Shown: positions 62,583 through 64,000 of the stretch, piece by piece
How positions within the stretch are numbered: the stretch's first letter is position 1
How the letters are laid out: each line of letters opens with the position of its first letter
Source of the DNA: Thiomicrorhabdus sp. zzn3
GTDB lineage: Bacteria; Pseudomonadota; Gammaproteobacteria; Thiomicrospirales; Thiomicrospiraceae
Assembly (NCBI RefSeq): GCF_029767755.1
Contig: NZ_JARUQS010000001.1
Coordinates: forward strand, 682,001 to 746,000
Length of the DNA: 64,000 nt
Direction of reading: 5' to 3'
Translations under genes and position numbers: made by a program
Notes under the pieces: model-generated
Told to the model about the DNA's origin: nothing
Database searches by the model: none
What the model saw: the letters and a program-made list of their open reading frames with translations, nothing else

Positions 62583-62647
62583 GGTCCTTTCTCTTCTGGC
62601 TTCACATTTCTTAATGAGCACTTGGACGAGTGTGTTTCTGAGAAAAA

Positions 62648-63259
62648 TTAAAAACGAATAAAACCTGTTTCGTTGATCAGTCCGTCGAGTGGCACATCCC
62701 AAGGCTCACTAGGCAGTTGGCTGACTTGCTGGCAGCTGTGAGCCCAACCGATCAGCGTGGGGGAGTGTTCTGCTGTTGCGGATTTAAGTTTGAAGGCAAA
62801 GGTGCGGTCGTAATAACCGCCTCCCATTCCGAGACGATGGCCCTTAAGGTCGTAGCCAACTAACGGCATGATTACTAAATCCATGTCCTTGCCGTTCAGG
62901 TGCTGGTTTCTAGGAACGTCCGGTTCCGGAATGCCGAAGCGATTGTTTATAAGTGCAGAATCCGGGGTGTAGCGTGAAAACCCCATATGCCAGTCCGGCT
63001 GGGTTTCTAAAGCGGGCAGATAAAGCTCAACCGAATTTAGCCGCCAAAGTCGTTGAATCAGTGTGGAGGTGTTGAGTTCGCCATCTTGGCTGAGAAATGC
63101 CGCAACCTTATAGCGTTTATTAGTATTGGTGTCGAGTAGATTGGCGTCAAAAAAATGTTGGCAGGCCTGGTCGGCATGAAGCTGTTGCTGGGTTTCGCTG
63201 AGCCCCTGACGTCGTTGTCTGAGCTCGGTTCTGAGAGAGGCGCTGTCAAATTCGGCCAT
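62648..63259 (-). CDS. fau: 5-formyltetrahydrofolate cyclo-ligase
   Basis: 203 residues (YgfA/Fau/MTHFS). Converts 5-formyl-THF to 5,10-methenyl-THF with ATP. Key motifs are an N-terminal RTELRQRRQGLS, DLVIMPLVGYDLKGHRLGMGGGYYDRTF and LIGWAHSCQQV. It lies directly downstream of the 6S RNA gene on the same strand, as in most gammaproteobacteria. Confidence 0.93.
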   Translation of the reverse strand: MAEFDSASLRTELRQRRQGLSETQQQLHADQACQHFFDANLLDTNTNKRYKVAAFLSQDGELNTSTLIQRLWRLNSVELYLPALETQPDWHMGFSRYTPDSALINNRFGIPEPDVPRNQHLNGKDMDLVIMPLVGYDLKGHRLGMGGGYYDRTFAFKLKSATAEHSPTLIGWAHSCQQVSQLPSEPWDVPLDGLINETGFIRF

Positions 63260-63317
63260 ATAGTGCGGGGTCTGTTTTCAGTTTTTTGGATCGTGAGATC
63301 GCTTTATCGAATAGAAA

Positions 63318-63492
63318 GGAGCACGGCACCACTGAACGAAAATCCCTGAACCGAAAAGTTCAGGTGGCAGTCTCGGCTAGAAACTTAGGCTTCTCGGGTT
63401 AGCCGGGGCTAACGAGATGCTCACCGCTTAAAGCTTCTGACCCCAAGGTTGTAAGTATCGGAAGGGGGTTTATGCCCAGCAGAACCGTGTCC
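63318..63492 (-). ncRNA. ssrS: 6S RNA
   Basis: The minus strand between zapA and fau contains the conserved 6S core: GTGAGCATCTCG...CCGAGAAGCC (+ strand about 63393-63423), then a hairpin CCTGAACTTTTCGGTTCAGG. The ends close with GGACACGG (5') against CCGTGCTCC (3'). The inferred length is about 175 nt, near the 184 nt of E. coli. The RNA mimics an open promoter and sequesters sigma-70 RNA polymerase in stationary phase. Ends are estimated from the closing stem and promoter. No other feature is visible in the 63260-63633 gap. Confidence 0.9.
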
Positions 63493-63498
63493 GAGGCC

Positions 63499-63507
63499 AT
63501 TATAACA
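63499..63507 (-). promoter_or_regulatory. extended -10 promoter of 6S RNA
   Basis: On the minus strand TGtTATAAT lies 7 nt before the inferred 6S 5' end. The -35 region is poor. GTGTTATAATGGCC is identical to the ilvA promoter segment at 18941-18954. Confidence 0.75.
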
Positions 63508-63633
63508 CGTCTGCTTTTTAAGCCTAAAGCAGAATCATTACGTATTGGTATGATTTATTTTATTACTGCGGATAAAAGGAAGTGATTGTTCAGTTTGTGG
63601 AAGCTGGGCCAGCAAGATGGCGTTGTTGCTCGG

Positions 63634-63897
63634 TTAGTTTGATTCACTTGCCAGTTGAGTCACCATGCTGTCTACCTGGTCTTCAAGGCGTAAGGTGTAT
63701 TGGACGGTTTCGTCTTTCATTTGCAGATAGTCGTAGGCTAAGTTAAGCGCCAGCATTAACACCTTACCTTCACCTTTAAGGCTGGGAAGTTGCTCCAGAC
63801 GGTCTTCAATCAAGGTTGCCGCTTCGATCAAACGTTCTCGGTCTTCCGGTTCGCAAGGGATTTCAAAAGTGTGATTCATCAAGGTCAGGGTTAGCAC
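63634..63897 (-). CDS. zapA: cell division protein ZapA
   Basis: 87 residues. A small FtsZ-bundling protein that stabilises the Z-ring. The pattern YxIPCEPEDRERLIEAATLIEDRLEQLPSL, VLMLALNLAYDYLQ and a C-terminal coiled coil is typical. The start is GTG 63897 with AAGGAG upstream. It precedes 6S RNA and fau. The 100 bp beyond it lead to an ATG at 63996 on the plus strand, probably the next, divergent gene, too short to identify. Confidence 0.88.
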   Translation of the reverse strand: MLTLTLMNHTFEIPCEPEDRERLIEAATLIEDRLEQLPSLKGEGKVLMLALNLAYDYLQMKDETVQYTLRLEDQVDSMVTQLASESN

Positions 63898-64000
63898 AAC
63901 GGACTCCTTAGCACGCAGATTAATGAGGTTGCTGAGTTATTCAGGGACGCCTTAAATATGGTATTATTCACGAATGTTTTACGTTTAACAAGAGAATGTA

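Overview
The window looks like a chromosomal segment of a gammaproteobacterium, most likely a sulfur-oxidising autotroph of the Thiomicrospira/Hydrogenovibrio/Thiomicrorhabdus type. This is inferred from gammaproteobacterial gene orders (zapA - 6S RNA - 5-formyl-THF cyclo-ligase; purM / DUF2066 - hda; queG / tsaE - amiC), a PPi-type phosphofructokinase, a SoxW-like thioredoxin and several c-di-GMP enzymes. Almost all of it is ordinary housekeeping sequence. No function was checked against a database.

Layout. 1-1339: right edge of what looks like a genomic island. It holds the last codons of an RloA-like ATPase, an RloB (AbiLii-like) defence gene, a non-coding block with GTCCCT iterons inside a 27-bp inverted repeat, and the 3' end of a serine tRNA followed by a terminator, which reads as an attachment-site remnant. 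1419-4701: two diguanylate cyclases, one fused to an NMT1-like substrate-binding domain. 4894-13230: DUF2062, phosphofructokinase, RNase D, Mpl, a 32-residue membrane peptide, a DnaJ-related protein, Dps, EpmC, HemL. 13271-18685: TlpA, RpiA and a copper block (PCuAC chaperone, SCO1, TonB copper receptor). 19008-27825: IlvA, glutathione-synthase-like ATP-grasp, Dcd, DUF3108, PurN, PurM, DUF2066, Hda. 27887-32157: a co-directional set of two thioredoxin-fold proteins, TolC, a very small HlyD-like adaptor, an unknown protein and a PilZ protein. 32191-37018: hydrolase, phosphoribosyltransferase and a MacAB-type exporter. 37261-44880: YlqF GTPase, MtfA, alanine dehydrogenase, a frameshifted Bcr/CflA transporter, NfeD and slipin. 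45015-51730: DODA dioxygenase, an orphan sigma-28 flagellin broken at a run of seven G, ProS, and a GGDEF-EAL protein paired with a substrate-binding lipoprotein. 51829-63897: SDR, AsmA, DUF2238, APC permease, Dgt, QueG, TsaE, AmiC, the folate cyclo-ligase, 6S RNA and ZapA.

The strongest unexplained signal is an 8-bp palindrome, CAGGCCTG. I find 21 exact copies by eye where about one is expected. Ten lie in intergenic gaps, mostly just 3' of genes, and are often extended into longer palindromes or paired with a degenerate arm to give a stem-loop. It behaves like a REP/HIP1-like genome-wide element. Other points worth a second look are the island end, the minimal HlyD-like adaptor operon, the flagellin poly-G tract and the two substrate-binding/GGDEF pairs.
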